From: an uncultured Bacteroidales bacterium
Lineage (GTDB): Bacteria; Bacteroidota; Bacteroidia; Bacteroidales; Bacteroidaceae
Reading direction: 5' to 3'
Assembly: GCA_902788315.1 (NCBI GenBank)
Contig: CADAJS010000021.1
Coordinates: forward strand, 1 to 50,448
DNA length: 50,448 nt
The notes under the pieces are model-generated. The model saw only the letters and a list, made by a program, of their open reading frames with translations, was not told the origin of the DNA and did not search any database. Both the position numbers and the translations under genes were made by a program. Shown here piece by piece: positions 50,231 through 50,448 of the stretch; the stretch's first letter is position 1; every line of letters begins with the position of its first letter.

Positions 50231-50448
50231 GTTTACTTATATATTATATAAACGGACTATTGGTGCGGAATATTGTACCGAACGCTTTTTTTTGCCGAAA
50301 AAGTTCCTTAAGTCCGCAGAATTGATTTCGCGGTTCGGGGGAGAGGATAATCCCGAATCGGTCAATAGACTGTTATGCGCTAAATAAGATTTCTTTTTGA
50401 CTTTCAGTCGAGCCTGCTCACGCTCGGCAGAGCTCAAGTAAACTTGGT
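50231..50448. other. Upstream region of the minus-strand polysaccharide operon
   Basis: This should contain the promoter of the operon. The AT-rich TATATAATATATAA lies just before the start at 50230, but no TAnnTTTG is evident. Imperfect inverted arms CGGTTCGGGG (50331-50340) and TCCCGAATCG (50351-50360) could form a hairpin. The last 40 bases (ACGCTCGGCAGAGCTCAAG) share CTCGGCARAGC with 30098-30108 and look like dispersed repeat material. A 66-codon minus-strand frame here has no recognisable domain and I do not call it. Confidence 0.35.

Noticed and set aside
50237..50437. 66-codon minus-strand ORF at the right edge
   Set aside because: It occupies the promoter region of the polysaccharide operon, its sequence is basic and featureless, and its start lies in probable dispersed repeat sequence.

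Overview
The window looks like a chromosomal segment of a Bacteroidales bacterium, most likely of the Prevotella group. Four things point there: several promoters carry the Bacteroidetes -7 element TAnnTTTG; secreted proteins end in conserved C-terminal motifs or contain BspA-type leucine-rich repeats, FAS1, discoidin-like and CotH domains; there are host- or plant-glycan glycosidases (GH92, GH78, GH26); and the tmRNA encodes a GENTYALAA tag. Genus assignment is inference, since no rRNA or tRNA gene lies in the window.

Layout. (1) 112-6534, plus strand: a tightly overlapping operon for late cobalamin synthesis (cobT, cobS, cbiA, cobQ, cobD, cbiB), closed by a hairpin. (2) 6655-22505, minus strand: a run of exported proteins, comprising a tyrosine phosphatase, a FAS1 lipoprotein, a 1637-residue discoidin-repeat protein, a CotH/GLUG/discoidin protein, a small His-rich protein and a large glutaminase-like protein. 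Intrinsic hairpins separate several of them, and a 14-copy heptanucleotide repeat lies at 8118-8215. (3) 22620-29974, plus strand: GH92 mannosidase, an unusual secreted LRR-TonB C-terminal fusion, a stand-alone AICAR transformylase, a tiny basic protein and a GH78 rhamnosidase. (4) 29975-34431: a low-density stretch with GC-rich tandem repeats, a candidate structured RNA with its own promoter and terminator (about 30762-30962), a small unknown gene, a low-GC BspA-like gene, a secreted protein gene whose start codon lies inside a heptamer repeat, and ssrA (tmRNA) with a partial duplicate of its 3' end. (5) 34432-50230: a surface polysaccharide locus built from two convergent operons.

The polysaccharide locus is nearly complete for a Wzx/Wzy-type pathway. 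The plus-strand operon has a small phosphoglycosyl transferase, an SLBB export protein, a Wzz-like protein, an EpsG/Wzy-like polymerase, two GT-B glycosyltransferases, UDP-GlcNAc 2-epimerase, an acyltransferase and a secreted GH26 hydrolase. The minus-strand operon has a fusion of a WecA/MraY-type phosphoglycosyl transferase with a GT4 glycosyltransferase, a TagD-like cytidylyltransferase, a Wzx flippase and a LicD-family transferase. The TagD/LicD pair suggests that the glycan carries a phospho-linked alcohol. The two operons converge on a 166-bp nested palindrome.

The strongest candidates for undescribed biology are the WecA-GT4 fusion working beside a second type of initiating transferase, the structured RNA near 30.8 kb, the secreted LRR-TonB fusion, and the heptamer repeat that supplies a start codon next to the duplicated ssrA end. 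All functional calls rest on reading the sequence and recalling family motifs; no database search was possible.
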